Position numbers and translations under genes: made by a program. 64,000 bases of DNA from Marinomonas posidonica_A (GTDB taxonomy: Bacteria > Pseudomonadota > Gammaproteobacteria > Pseudomonadales > Marinomonadaceae), in assembly GCF_043643765.1 (NCBI RefSeq), contig NZ_JBHZSP010000010.1, positions 62,001 to 126,000 on the forward strand, read 5' to 3'. Of the stretch, positions 16,943 through 25,396 are shown one piece after another (the stretch's first letter is position 1; each line of letters opens with the position of its first letter). The notes below the pieces were generated by a model, which worked only from the letters and a program-made list of their open reading frames with translations, made no database searches and was not told the origin of the DNA.

Positions 16943-17907
16943 TAGTGTCGCATTACCTCAGCGACGACACGCTCAGCACCTTGCCCATCAACCAAGTGTT
17001 GAGCGGTCTTACTGGCCTGTTTAAGCCAATCAGGGCTCTCCCAAGCGTCTAGCGCCATGGCGACAAGCTGACTGAGCGGTGTGCTCAATTGCGCTGTAGA
17101 AAGATGATCAAAGCGAATGGAGCGGCACCAATTTAAAGGCAAATGCTGTTCTAATGAGCGGGTTTGATTGTCTGCGATTTGTGCAAAAATAGCCGGCACC
17201 CCAAGACAAGCCAATTCGTATAGAGTGCTACCCGCCGCCGAGATGGCCAACTTAGCGTCCTTCATTACCGTACTGACTGCTGACAAACCTTGATGAAAAG
17301 CGATGCCATGATATTCACACAATTGCGCCACTTGTTTAGCCTGTTTAGCATTCGCGCCCATTAACACGACTAGGTTGTGTGCGCCAAAGCCGGCCGCCAT
17401 CAAACGCGCCACAATTGGTAAGGTCAAACCTAGTAGGTCCGTCCCCCCCATAGTAATAAGCAACTTGTCAGCGAACGGATTTTTGACAGCATGACAAAAT
17501 TCATCCCGTAACAAAGCATATTGACTGCCAATTAATGGCCATTGAATTTGTGCTGAATACACTTCTTGCAGTGGGTTCAAAAGCCATTTAGCCGGAAAAA
17601 CACCTCTGTCATTCATATCATCCAGCACCAACAAGTTAGGTTGATGCTGATAAAGCTCGGTAATGTCTTGAGCTTGATAAGCATAATGATCAAGAATCGC
17701 TAAATCCGCTTGTTCTACCATCGCAAAAAAAGCCGACTCATGATCAATGATCCGGTCGGCTTCATTGGCAAAGGCTTCACATTGCCGTTGAACCACAAAC
17801 TGACATTGCCAACCTTGTTTTTCAAATGCAGAGACCAAAGCCTGACATCGGACTCTATGGCCCATGCCTATTTGCACAGAAGCATCGGCACGTACCAACA
17901 CCCTCAT
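16939..17907 (-). CDS. pseG: UDP-2,4-diacetamido-2,4,6-trideoxy-beta-L-altropyranose hydrolase
   Basis: PseG releases UDP from the diacetamido sugar nucleotide, giving the substrate for PseI. The ATG at 17907 overlaps the pseI stop as ATGA and gives 322 residues. It is a GT-B-like hydrolase with the N-terminal RADAS (6-10) and GMGHRVRC (14-21). His17 in that motif is the position reported as catalytic in Campylobacter PseG. The UDP-binding half has TMGGTD and a later SAAGSTLYELACLGVP. It is the last gene of the minus-strand flagellin/glycosylation series and is convergent with pseF. Confidence 0.92.
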   Translation of the reverse strand: MRVLVRADASVQIGMGHRVRCQALVSAFEKQGWQCQFVVQRQCEAFANEADRIIDHESAFFAMVEQADLAILDHYAYQAQDITELYQHQPNLLVLDDMNDRGVFPAKWLLNPLQEVYSAQIQWPLIGSQYALLRDEFCHAVKNPFADKLLITMGGTDLLGLTLPIVARLMAAGFGAHNLVVLMGANAKQAKQVAQLCEYHGIAFHQGLSAVSTVMKDAKLAISAAGSTLYELACLGVPAIFAQIADNQTRSLEQHLPLNWCRSIRFDHLSTAQLSTPLSQLVAMALDAWESPDWLKQASKTAQHLVDGQGAERVVAEVMRHY

Positions 17908-18923
17908 GCCAATAAATCCCATGCCAATGGCTGGCCCTTTTTCACATTGACTACAAGCGTTTTACCCAAGACATCTGACCAATGTTTTGGCGCTAAACCA
18001 AATGCTGGTCGAATAATTTTCAGGTGATCTTCCGTTAATTCAGTACCAGCGGGTAAATCTTTTGTAAGGTAAATGGAACGTCGGTATTTCTTCGCCGCCT
18101 GCTCTGCTTCAGATCCACCATAGGTCACTTTGCCCAATGACGCATGAGCATCACGACACGCCTCTACCATGGCTTTCATTTCCGCTGGCTCCATCGAAAA
18201 CTCGGCATCAACACCACCGGCACTGCGATCAAGAACAAAGTGTTTTTCTATCACTGTGGCACCTAATGCTGTCGCTGCAACCGCAGCCGCAAGACCTTTA
18301 GAATGATCTGATAAGCCCACAGAACAACCTGTATGGGACGCTAAATCAGCCATCGTCAGCAAATTTGAATCCGCAATTTTAGCAGGATAAGTACTGGTAC
18401 ATTTAAGTAACGTTAGTGGATTATCACCAATGGCTCGAATGGTTGCGACCGCTTCATCGATCTCTTCTTTAGTCGCCATGCCAGTAGACATAATAATCGG
18501 TTTACCCGTTTTAGCGACCGCTTCAATCAAGGGAATGTCCGTCATCTCAAAGGAGGCAATCTTGTACAAAGGCACATCTAGAGTTTCTAGAAAATCTACT
18601 GCGGTCAGATCGAACGGTGAACTGAATGCCACCAAACCCAATGACTCCGCCAACTCAAACAGAGGCTGATGCCATTCCCAAGGGGTTGAGGCTTTGGTAT
18701 ATAAATCGTACAAATTATTGCCTTTCCACAGACTGTCGTTTTCCGACACCATAAACTCGCCTTCACGCACATCCAACGTCATGGTGTCGGCGGTATAAGT
18801 TTGCAACTTAATGGCATCCACACCAGCCTCGGCTGCAGCGTGAATCATGGCTTTTGCTAATTCAAAGTCTTGATCATGGTTACCAGACAATTCAGCAATA
18901 ATAAAAGGGGAAGATTCAAACAT
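17904..18923 (-). CDS. pseI: Pseudaminic acid synthase
   Basis: PseI condenses the 6-deoxy-diacetamido-altrose with phosphoenolpyruvate to make pseudaminic acid. It has 339 residues: a NeuB-type TIM barrel (about 1-270) beginning IIAELSGNHDQD and containing KLQTYTADTMT and IEKHFVLDRSAGGVDAEFS, then a C-terminal antifreeze-like SAF domain (about 285-339). The SGNHDQ and GGVDAEFS forms are PseI-like. It starts 2 nt after the maf stop and is coupled to pseG by an ATGA overlap, so it belongs to the flagellin operon series. Confidence 0.94.
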   Translation of the reverse strand: MFESSPFIIAELSGNHDQDFELAKAMIHAAAEAGVDAIKLQTYTADTMTLDVREGEFMVSENDSLWKGNNLYDLYTKASTPWEWHQPLFELAESLGLVAFSSPFDLTAVDFLETLDVPLYKIASFEMTDIPLIEAVAKTGKPIIMSTGMATKEEIDEAVATIRAIGDNPLTLLKCTSTYPAKIADSNLLTMADLASHTGCSVGLSDHSKGLAAAVAATALGATVIEKHFVLDRSAGGVDAEFSMEPAEMKAMVEACRDAHASLGKVTYGGSEAEQAAKKYRRSIYLTKDLPAGTELTEDHLKIIRPAFGLAPKHWSDVLGKTLVVNVKKGQPLAWDLLA

Positions 18924-18925
18924 AA

Positions 18926-21034
18926 TTAGCCATTGTAGTAAGTGATAAGGTGATCGTTACCCTGATCCACGTATTCAGATGCTTGTTGCAGCATACTTGG
19001 CATCTCTTGCAAAAATTCACACCAAGGTTCAAACAGATGACGAGCACGTTTTACCGTTTCTATCTCATCGTCATATTTGAAGATAAACTGCACGATTAAA
19101 AAAGCAGAGTAAGTAAAAGAACCAATCAATAAATCATAAATATGACGATGTACGCTGCCTTTTAAAAAATAAATATGGCGATGGTGCGACCACAATAAGT
19201 CACACACTTGCTCACGTGTCGTAATACTATCATCCCAACCTTGTTGCAATTGCAGACTCACCTTACGGAAGTCTTCAACCGATATTAAGGCTTCGGCAGA
19301 TTGATTTAGTAAGCATTCAGGAGGCTCTGTGAAAAAAGTGTCTTCTAGAATATCAATGGCCTTTGCATGATCCACTTGCGGATCCATAATCAATAAATCC
19401 TCCAATGGCAATGGGGTGACCCCTTCGATTTTAGCGCCATCGGACAAATTAAAGCTGGCGAAATTACGTCGTTGATTAAGTTGACGTATTAAAGACTCCA
19501 ACTGGACCCTTGAAGTATCCATCATGCCTGTTGCGTATATAGTGCCACCGAAGTTTCCTTCGCGCTCGACTAGCTTCGCTTCTTCAAAGGTTTGGAATCC
19601 CGATTCTTTACCGTCTTTGTAATAGCCACTGTGTACAGAGTGATGGCTGGTTTTGTCTTTAAAACCGTTATCAACACCAAGAAAATACACATTATTAAAA
19701 CCAAACAAATGCACGTAAGACAAGGCCAGATTAGCGACCACGGGATTACAGTAATTTAGTTGTACATATTCTTTATCATCACCATGTGCTCTAGCTTGAT
19801 TCAGTATCAATGAGGTTATGGCCTCACCTGGTTTTAAACCCATTCCTGAACGCTTGAAGCAATCAAATAACCCTGGGTGCATGACATCGACCGACAAGCC
19901 CCAAATTTTATCTAAATAGTCTTGATCTAAGAAAAGGAATTTATCAACGGTTTGCTTCAGTCGTTCAATGTCCACATGGATGTCTGGTGTTACCCCTAAT
20001 TTCTTAAGGGTATTGATGGTCGACCCACAACAAATAACCAGCACTTGATCTCGAACTTCTTTTACCAATTCAATCCCTTGGTCTAACGAAGGTCCGTTAC
20101 CTAGGATAAAAACAGGCGTGTTAATGAGCCATTTCGGTAAATTTTCTCGGCCTTGGAAATGCGCCACCTTAGTCTTTGGCAGGGAACGAAGCCCTTGGGC
20201 AATTCCAATCAAAGCATCATCAAAAAATCCCCATCCCATCACCTGACGAGCATACTGCTTTTTGAAATAAGTAATTGCCTGATCATTTTCCGGACTAGTA
20301 TAAGAGACATACAAATACGTCTCTGGGGCCATAAAATAGCCATTTTCTTCTAATTGACGTAAATATTTTTCGGTAAACTCTTCTGGACTCACCCCCAAAA
20401 AGAAATGAATCGTCCGACCATCACGGTTGTATGTCTCAAGAATAGTATGCCAATCGATCGCAAACAAAGAGTAATAAAATAAATCTAAATCCTCTTCATA
20501 AAGATACAAATGTTTAATCGATCTTTGAGCAAGAAGACATTCAAGTTGATAACCAAATTCCACGCCAAACAAAATGGTTGAGCCGACAAATTCAGGCCAA
20601 GCACTTTGTGACGCTAAGCCCTCTGACTGTAATGCTATTTGGTCCAACATTTTATTACTGTAGTGAACATGTCGACTCGGATGATTTTCCGTCCGCTCTA
20701 AATTCAGCAAAGTTTTATTTGGCTGCTTCAGTTCACGAGCGACTTTTTGCTCCGCTTGAGCTCTCGGTGTCGTGGAAAAAAGAGGCACTCCAACATCATC
20801 GCGATAAAGATTTAACTCACCGCTTTCTTCCATATAAATATGGCGTTTTTTTGGCTGATAGTGTTGAAAGGATTCAAAGATATGTGGCATAACCTCTGCA
20901 AAGAGGGTCATGTTTTTAAGGTATCGATCGGTCAGCGCTTGGTCATTTTCTCTGAGGCGTTCAGCACCTCTTTGAAACATGTTAGCGAACGCTTCCGCTT
21001 GTTCAAGAGAGGTGAATTGATCCTCATTTTGCAT
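18926..21034 (-). CDS. Maf/DUF115 motility accessory factor, putative flagellin glycosyltransferase
   Basis: A 702-residue cytosolic protein of the Maf (MAF_flag10, formerly DUF115) family, which transfers nonulosonic acids to flagellin in Campylobacter, Aeromonas and others. The central MptE-like domain shows FILGNGPSLDQG at 309-320 and continues through VCCGSTINTL and FLGVDNGFKDKT. A long N-terminal region (about 1-300) and a helical C-terminal region flank it. It overlaps the upstream fliT-like gene by 11 nt and is followed 2 nt later by pseI. It is therefore the likely transferase for pseudaminic acid; this is inference from family and context. Confidence 0.87.
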   Translation of the reverse strand: MQNEDQFTSLEQAEAFANMFQRGAERLRENDQALTDRYLKNMTLFAEVMPHIFESFQHYQPKKRHIYMEESGELNLYRDDVGVPLFSTTPRAQAEQKVARELKQPNKTLLNLERTENHPSRHVHYSNKMLDQIALQSEGLASQSAWPEFVGSTILFGVEFGYQLECLLAQRSIKHLYLYEEDLDLFYYSLFAIDWHTILETYNRDGRTIHFFLGVSPEEFTEKYLRQLEENGYFMAPETYLYVSYTSPENDQAITYFKKQYARQVMGWGFFDDALIGIAQGLRSLPKTKVAHFQGRENLPKWLINTPVFILGNGPSLDQGIELVKEVRDQVLVICCGSTINTLKKLGVTPDIHVDIERLKQTVDKFLFLDQDYLDKIWGLSVDVMHPGLFDCFKRSGMGLKPGEAITSLILNQARAHGDDKEYVQLNYCNPVVANLALSYVHLFGFNNVYFLGVDNGFKDKTSHHSVHSGYYKDGKESGFQTFEEAKLVEREGNFGGTIYATGMMDTSRVQLESLIRQLNQRRNFASFNLSDGAKIEGVTPLPLEDLLIMDPQVDHAKAIDILEDTFFTEPPECLLNQSAEALISVEDFRKVSLQLQQGWDDSITTREQVCDLLWSHHRHIYFLKGSVHRHIYDLLIGSFTYSAFLIVQFIFKYDDEIETVKRARHLFEPWCEFLQEMPSMLQQASEYVDQGNDHLITYYNG

Positions 21035-21317
21035 TTTTTACGCCTTTATACTGACTGACACCTTTGCGACTTTTATTGGTTTGATAGAGCTGTTTCTGCA
21101 TTTCAGAGTGAACGTCTTTTATAAACAGAATCGCTGAACGGTGTATTGAAATAAATGTTTTAATCTGCTCTTTTAGTTGAGCATCAGAGACGGGTTGAAT
21201 AGAGCGAATAAACTCATCATTTTCATCACACAGTCTCTGTATGTTCTCTACGTCTTTTTCACGAACGCTGCACTCTAGCGCTTCACTCAACTCTGTCAGA
21301 CGAGTGGTGTCTAGCAC
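21024..21317 (-). CDS. Small helical FliT-like flagellar chaperone
   Basis: A 97-residue mostly helical, charged protein between fliS and maf. The GTG start at 21317 directly abuts the fliS stop. Sequence conservation with FliT is weak by eye, and I rest the call on size, helical character and position after fliD-fliS, where FliT normally lies. FliT is the export chaperone for FliD and in enterobacteria also binds FlhD/FlhC. The final 20 residues are basic (KSRKGVSQYKG). It could be an unrelated regulator. Confidence 0.6.
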   Translation of the reverse strand: MLDTTRLTELSEALECSVREKDVENIQRLCDENDEFIRSIQPVSDAQLKEQIKTFISIHRSAILFIKDVHSEMQKQLYQTNKSRKGVSQYKGVKNAK

Positions 21318-21752
21318 TTAGACGGCTCCCATGCGTACTTCAGATTGCCCTTCGTATGCGGCTTGCTTATCTGCCGGAGTAATTTGATCCCAAGCGCCTT
21401 TGATCTGTAATAGCAGATTCATTACCTGATCAATGATCGTAATATCCTTACTGACGCTGGCTTCCGTTATGCGGACAGTCATGTATTCGTACAAAGACTC
21501 TAAATTATCGACTAATTCTGGATTCGCTTCTCGATCGAGCGCATCACGCAAGGCGTTAATGATTTCGACAGCACGTGTCAACGCATCAGCTTTGCCTTCC
21601 AAGTCAGAGCGTTCGATACACCCCTTACCCAAAGCCAGCTTTTCCAATGCACCCTGCATTAAGAGCTGAATGACGCGATGAGGGTCAGCCGATGCCAAAT
21701 CGGACTTGAGAGAGTCCTTTCTATAGGCTTGGATCCCTTTACTCTTGTACAT
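21318..21752 (-). CDS. fliS: Flagellar export chaperone FliS
   Basis: FliS binds flagellin C-termini in the cytosol, keeping filament subunits unfolded for export. It has 144 residues from the ATG at 21752, which gives the family start MYKSKGIQAYRK; an upstream ATG at 21764 would add four residues. Characteristic features are SDLASADPHRVIQLLMQGAL near 17-36, then KADALTRAVEIINALRDAL and LESLYEYMTVRITEAS. It lies 39 nt after fliD, and its stop abuts the fliT-like gene. The client flagellins are encoded upstream. Confidence 0.93.
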   Translation of the reverse strand: MYKSKGIQAYRKDSLKSDLASADPHRVIQLLMQGALEKLALGKGCIERSDLEGKADALTRAVEIINALRDALDREANPELVDNLESLYEYMTVRITEASVSKDITIIDQVMNLLLQIKGAWDQITPADKQAAYEGQSEVRMGAV

Positions 21753-21791
21753 ACACAACCCCATTAATTTGAGTATTCTAGTTAAAACGTT

Positions 21792-23426
21792 TTACATTTT
21801 GGCTAACACAGAGTTGAGATAACCACCTTGCGCATTCATATTCGCAAGACGAGAATCCAACCCTGTAAACTTTTCACGAAGTGATTCTTCGTAACGCGCC
21901 ATACGATCTTCGTAGGCTTCTAATGTTTCTTCTGTATTATCGATTGAATCGCGAACCGAATCCTTCAAGGTATTTGTCATTCCACCAGAACCAGTGTAAT
22001 TGTCTAACAAATTTTCAAGGGATTTCGCGAGCCCATCTTCTCCAGCAATCAAGGGTGCAATGTCACTAAAGCCTCGATCCATAGCACTATTAAACTTGGT
22101 CGAATTCAAACTTAAGCGACCGGTATTATCCATTTTAACCCCAAGGTCAAAAATAGAAGTAAAAGTCCCTGTCGTTTTACCATGACTGCTCATTAACTGT
22201 GTCGACAAGGATGATTGTAAATTACGAATCATACTGTTGCCGTTCAAAACCGCACCTTTGTCTGTGCTGGCCTGAAATAAATCCAATAGTTCATTATAGG
22301 ACGAAATAAACTCTTCAATCGCCTCTTTCACTGTTTTCTGATCATAACTGATGTCCACTCGTGTGGTTTTGTCAGTCACATCCAACGCTTCTATTGATAG
22401 ACCCGCAACCGCTTCATCAAACGTATTACTACTGTTTCGAATCTGAATACCATCAACCGTAATCACCGCGTCTCGCGCTTCATCTCCAAGCGGCGTATAC
22501 AGACCGGCAAAAACACCTTCTGTTGAGATACTGTCTAACGTTAATCCAGTATTCACACCATCAGCGGCGACATTACCTTCGGCAAGGTCGTTATCAACAG
22601 AACTGTCTGTTATCTCTTCAGCTGAAGCTTCGACGGGTTCTACTTCAACCTCATCGACTTCGTCTTCTGGTATTGGACCATCATTTGCAAAGTCGACATC
22701 ATCACCTGGCAAATCAAGTTCATCGACTTCTGCTTCAGCAATGTCCTCAGGCTCTTCAATGTCGTCAGCAACGACTTCCTCTGAGGAATCTTCATTTAAC
22801 GTCTCTGCTTCATTAGTTATCGGCGAGGAATTGATAATCTTTAATGAATTTCCTGAACCTTCTATCGCGGAAGTGGCAGTAAAGAAAAGATTACCATTAC
22901 CATCATCAACCAAGTTGGCGGAAACACCAAAATTGTCTTCGGAAGTGTTAATTTGATTACGTAATTCGGAAAGCGTGGTGCCAGCTTTAACATTGATCGT
23001 AAATTCATTGTCACCGGCTTGAAAGGTTAGGTCTGCGTCTTTTTGAGTAATGACATCATCTGCGGAAGAAAACAGACCTGGCGCAGACATGACACGGCTG
23101 CCTTTTGCTAATTGATTCACATCGATAGCATAAGATCCATTTGAGGCGGTATTGTCTGTGGAAATAGAAATGACTTCTTCGCCTTCGGCTTGGGCGATTT
23201 TAGCATCTCGCCCAGTAAAAAGTGTGTCATCATTTAAGGTATCAACAGAGGACTTAAAGCTATCAATGGCGGATCCGACCTTACCTAATGCAGATAGCTC
23301 TGCTTCATATCCATTTAGTTTGTCCTGATAAAGCTTAACCTTTGCGTCTCGCTGAGCACTCACCATCTTTTTGACAAGGGATTCTAGATCCATTCCAGAT
23401 CCAGCACCTAATGAGCCTACAGACAT
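21792..23426 (-). CDS. fliD: Flagellar filament cap protein FliD with acidic insert
   Basis: FliD caps the growing filament and folds exported flagellin. The ATG at 23426 has GGGAGAA about 8 nt upstream and gives 544 residues. FliD_N (about 1-110; MSVGSLGAGSGMDLESLV) and FliD_C (about 290-530; FDEAVAGLSIEALD, then SQLMSSHG region and NSVLAKM terminus) are clear. Between them, residues 201-290 contain 36 Asp/Glu and no Lys/Arg, an acidic low-complexity stretch absent from the FliD proteins I know. It would lie in the exposed D2/D3 part. The gene lies 41 nt after flaG and before fliS. Confidence 0.93.
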   Translation of the reverse strand: MSVGSLGAGSGMDLESLVKKMVSAQRDAKVKLYQDKLNGYEAELSALGKVGSAIDSFKSSVDTLNDDTLFTGRDAKIAQAEGEEVISISTDNTASNGSYAIDVNQLAKGSRVMSAPGLFSSADDVITQKDADLTFQAGDNEFTINVKAGTTLSELRNQINTSEDNFGVSANLVDDGNGNLFFTATSAIEGSGNSLKIINSSPITNEAETLNEDSSEEVVADDIEEPEDIAEAEVDELDLPGDDVDFANDGPIPEDEVDEVEVEPVEASAEEITDSSVDNDLAEGNVAADGVNTGLTLDSISTEGVFAGLYTPLGDEARDAVITVDGIQIRNSSNTFDEAVAGLSIEALDVTDKTTRVDISYDQKTVKEAIEEFISSYNELLDLFQASTDKGAVLNGNSMIRNLQSSLSTQLMSSHGKTTGTFTSIFDLGVKMDNTGRLSLNSTKFNSAMDRGFSDIAPLIAGEDGLAKSLENLLDNYTGSGGMTNTLKDSVRDSIDNTEETLEAYEDRMARYEESLREKFTGLDSRLANMNAQGGYLNSVLAKM

Positions 23427-23467
23427 AATTTTTTCTCCCAACGCTTCGCTTTATCGACTATTATTCA

Positions 23468-23890
23468 TCAAACCTCACTGTTTACCAAGGTTCCCTTGAT
23501 ATCGCTTAGTTGACTCATAATAGCATCAATTCGATCAGACATTTTAAGAAACTCCTCTGTGGGAATTTGGCGAACAACATCACCCGTTGCCTGATCAAGT
23601 ACTTTTACAATATTGTGATCCCTATCTTCTGACATTTCAAAGGTCAAATGCACATTCAATTGAGATAATTTTTTATTCATTACGTCAATATCAAGTGGTT
23701 CTACCTTCTGTTGAGAAGCATAGACATTAGAGCCATTATTATTCTGACCCGTTCTGCTGGTATCGGCGGTATTTTGAACGACTTTAGCATTGGCTTGACG
23801 CAATGCTGCAAAATCCTCTGACGCACGCTGTTCAGGACGAAGAGAATAACTAGCGCTCTGCTTAGAAAAATCACTGGCATTGATGGACAT
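23468..23890 (-). CDS. flaG: FlaG family protein
   Basis: FlaG proteins are encoded between flagellin and fliD in polar flagellates and influence filament length. This one has 140 residues from the ATG at 23890, which has a strong GGAGGAA about 7 nt upstream. The N-terminal 70 residues are polar and Asn/Gln/Ser-rich. The conserved FlaG domain occupies about 70-125, with LDIDVMNKKLSQLNVHLTF followed by VKVLDQATGDVVRQIPTEEFLKM. It is preceded by a hairpin that may reduce read-through from fliC1, and followed after 41 nt by fliD. Confidence 0.9.
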   Translation of the reverse strand: MSINASDFSKQSASYSLRPEQRASEDFAALRQANAKVVQNTADTSRTGQNNNGSNVYASQQKVEPLDIDVMNKKLSQLNVHLTFEMSEDRDHNIVKVLDQATGDVVRQIPTEEFLKMSDRIDAIMSQLSDIKGTLVNSEV

Positions 23891-23912
23891 ATCAGAATTC
23901 CTCCAAATAGAC

Positions 23913-23942
23913 AAAAGCCGGAGCATGATTGCCCCAGCTTTT
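23913..23942 (-). terminator. Hairpin between fliC1 and flaG (terminator/attenuator)
   Basis: On the minus strand AAAAGCTGGGGC pairs with GCTCCGGCTTTT around a 6-nt loop (two G-T pairs), then a T-rich stretch follows. It would let abundant flagellin mRNA end here while some transcription continues into flaG-fliD-fliS. Confidence 0.65.
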
Positions 23943-23958
23943 CGCTATCACAAGCTGA

Positions 23959-24843
23959 TTAACCCAATAGAGACAATGCAGTTTGTGGACGTTGGTTAGC
24001 TTGAGCAAGAATTGATGAACTCGCTTGTTGCAAAATTTGCGAGCTAGTCAATTGCGCAGTTTCTTCAGCGAAGTCTGCATCACGAACACGTGAACGTGCA
24101 GCCGCAACGTTTTCAGAAATGTTACTCAAGTTACTGATCGTAGAACCAAAACGGTTTTGGATCGCACCCAAGTCAGCACGCTTAGAGTCAACTGCTGCAA
24201 TCATAGTATCAAGAACATCGATCATACTCTGCGCATTCGCAACAGAAGAAACAGACGCTGTAGATTGGCTCACCTGAGCTGTCGTAGCATTGCTCGACAA
24301 ACCAGACATAGTGAAACCACCATTACCAGCAAAATCAATCGAGTTAGTGATACCACCAGAAGTTAGGGTGAAACTAATCGTTTGATTTGAGTCCGCACCT
24401 ACTTGGAATACACCTTCGTAAGTACCGTCTAGCAAGTTCTCACCACCGAAAGTGGTATCAGAAGCAATACGGTTGATCTCTGTAGACAACTGAGTCACTT
24501 CTTGCTGAAGCGCAGCACGGTCTTTGTCAGAGTTGGAACCATTCGCCGCCTGGATAGACAGTGTACGCATACGCTGCAACATGTTCGTTGTTTCGTCTAA
24601 TGCACCTTCTGCTGTTTGAGAAAGCGAAATACCGTCGTTTGCGTTACGTACAGACTGGTTTAGACCATTAACCTGAGACGTTAAACGGTTCGAAACCAAT
24701 AGACCTGCTGCATCATCCGCTGCGCTGTTAATACGTAAACCAGAAGACAAACGCTGGAAAGACGTATCCAAAGATTTACTAGAGCTCATCAACTGACGCT
24801 GTGCATTGATTGATGAAGTATTCGTATTTACGTAAAGAGCCAT
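23959..24843 (-). CDS. fliC: Flagellin 1 (operonic)
   Basis: Filament subunit of 294 residues, secreted by the flagellar type III apparatus. The second of two adjacent ATGs (24843) was chosen because AGGAGG (24849-24854) is 5 nt upstream. Conserved N-terminal D0/D1 helices (ALYVNTN, LSSGLRINSAADDAAG) and the C-terminal D1/D0 (RVRDADFAEETAQL, QTALSLLG end) bracket a short central Ser/Thr/Gly-rich region of about 60 residues. Surface Ser/Thr there are plausible pseudaminic acid acceptors. A sigma-28-type promoter precedes it, and flaG-fliD-fliS-fliT-maf-pseI-pseG follow. Confidence 0.95.
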   Translation of the reverse strand: MALYVNTNTSSINAQRQLMSSSKSLDTSFQRLSSGLRINSAADDAAGLLVSNRLTSQVNGLNQSVRNANDGISLSQTAEGALDETTNMLQRMRTLSIQAANGSNSDKDRAALQQEVTQLSTEINRIASDTTFGGENLLDGTYEGVFQVGADSNQTISFTLTSGGITNSIDFAGNGGFTMSGLSSNATTAQVSQSTASVSSVANAQSMIDVLDTMIAAVDSKRADLGAIQNRFGSTISNLSNISENVAAARSRVRDADFAEETAQLTSSQILQQASSSILAQANQRPQTALSLLG

Positions 24844-24891
24844 CATAGCCTCCTAGGTTTTTAAGTCCTGCCAAAAGCAGATCGTATAAGG

Positions 24892-24918
24892 TTTTCGACA
24901 AGGTTTTGAAAACCTTTA
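24892..24918 (-). promoter_or_regulatory. Sigma-28 (FliA)-type promoter of flagellin 1
   Basis: On the minus strand TAAAGGTT (24918-24911), an 11-nt spacer and GTCGAAAA (24899-24892) match TAAAGTTT-N11-GCCGATAA at 7/8 and 6/8. The leader to the ATG would be about 40 nt. The spacer and -35 contain a perfect dyad AAGGTTTT-G-AAAACCTT (24900-24916). Confidence 0.75.
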
Positions 24919-25297
24919 GTCAATTTCGGAATTTTTTTTCCTCAACAAGGAAAAAAACCTCCTTAAGAGCGGCAAAAAACTGCCTAACTAATTGTTTTAA
25001 TTAAATTTAATAAAACAACAAAAAAAATGATTTTTTTATTTAAAAATTCCTTTTTTCTCTATTTATTGAGCATAAAAGCCAAAAAAATGCACCTCTGTGC
25101 ACACTTTAAAAAGCTCAACTAAAAGAAACTCCGTATCACTCTTATAACAGGCTTATCGCCGTGACGAGATCACGTCACCTTAGGCAAAAAACAGCCTCTA
25201 TTGATGGCAATTTATCGCCCACTAAACACGGCAACCACTTGCCTTTGCCCTAACGCCTTTCCGTCACTTTTAAAGAGGCAAAAACAGTTGAAGACGA

Positions 25298-25319
25298 TAA
25301 AAAGCCGACTCACTTCGGC
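25298..25319 (-). terminator. Minus-strand terminator-like hairpin in gene-poor region
   Basis: On the minus strand GCCGA pairs with TCGGC (25319-25304) across a 6-nt loop and is followed by TTTTTATC. It would end any minus-strand transcript entering from the transposase remnant side before it reached the fliC1 promoter. Confidence 0.45.
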
Positions 25320-25396
25320 ATACCGTTATCAGTTCGTTACCGTGACTTACCACAAAAATTAAAGAGCGTTTTTAAATAGCCTTTTTGCCATCATTG

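Noticed and set aside
22523..22816. 97-codon + strand open frame rich in Leu/Arg/His opposite fliD
   Set aside because: It is the antisense translation of the acidic GAA/GAC-rich insert in fliD and has no independent support.
24971..24984. GGCAGTTTTTTGCC on the minus strand upstream of flagellin 1, resembling a sigma-54 site
   Set aside because: The GG-to-GC spacing is 9 nt, not 10, and a good sigma-28 promoter lies downstream of it.
25161..25178. GTGACG-N6-CGTCAC dyad resembling a CRP site
   Set aside because: The TGTGA/TCACA half-sites and spacing of CRP are not met; no adjacent start fits.
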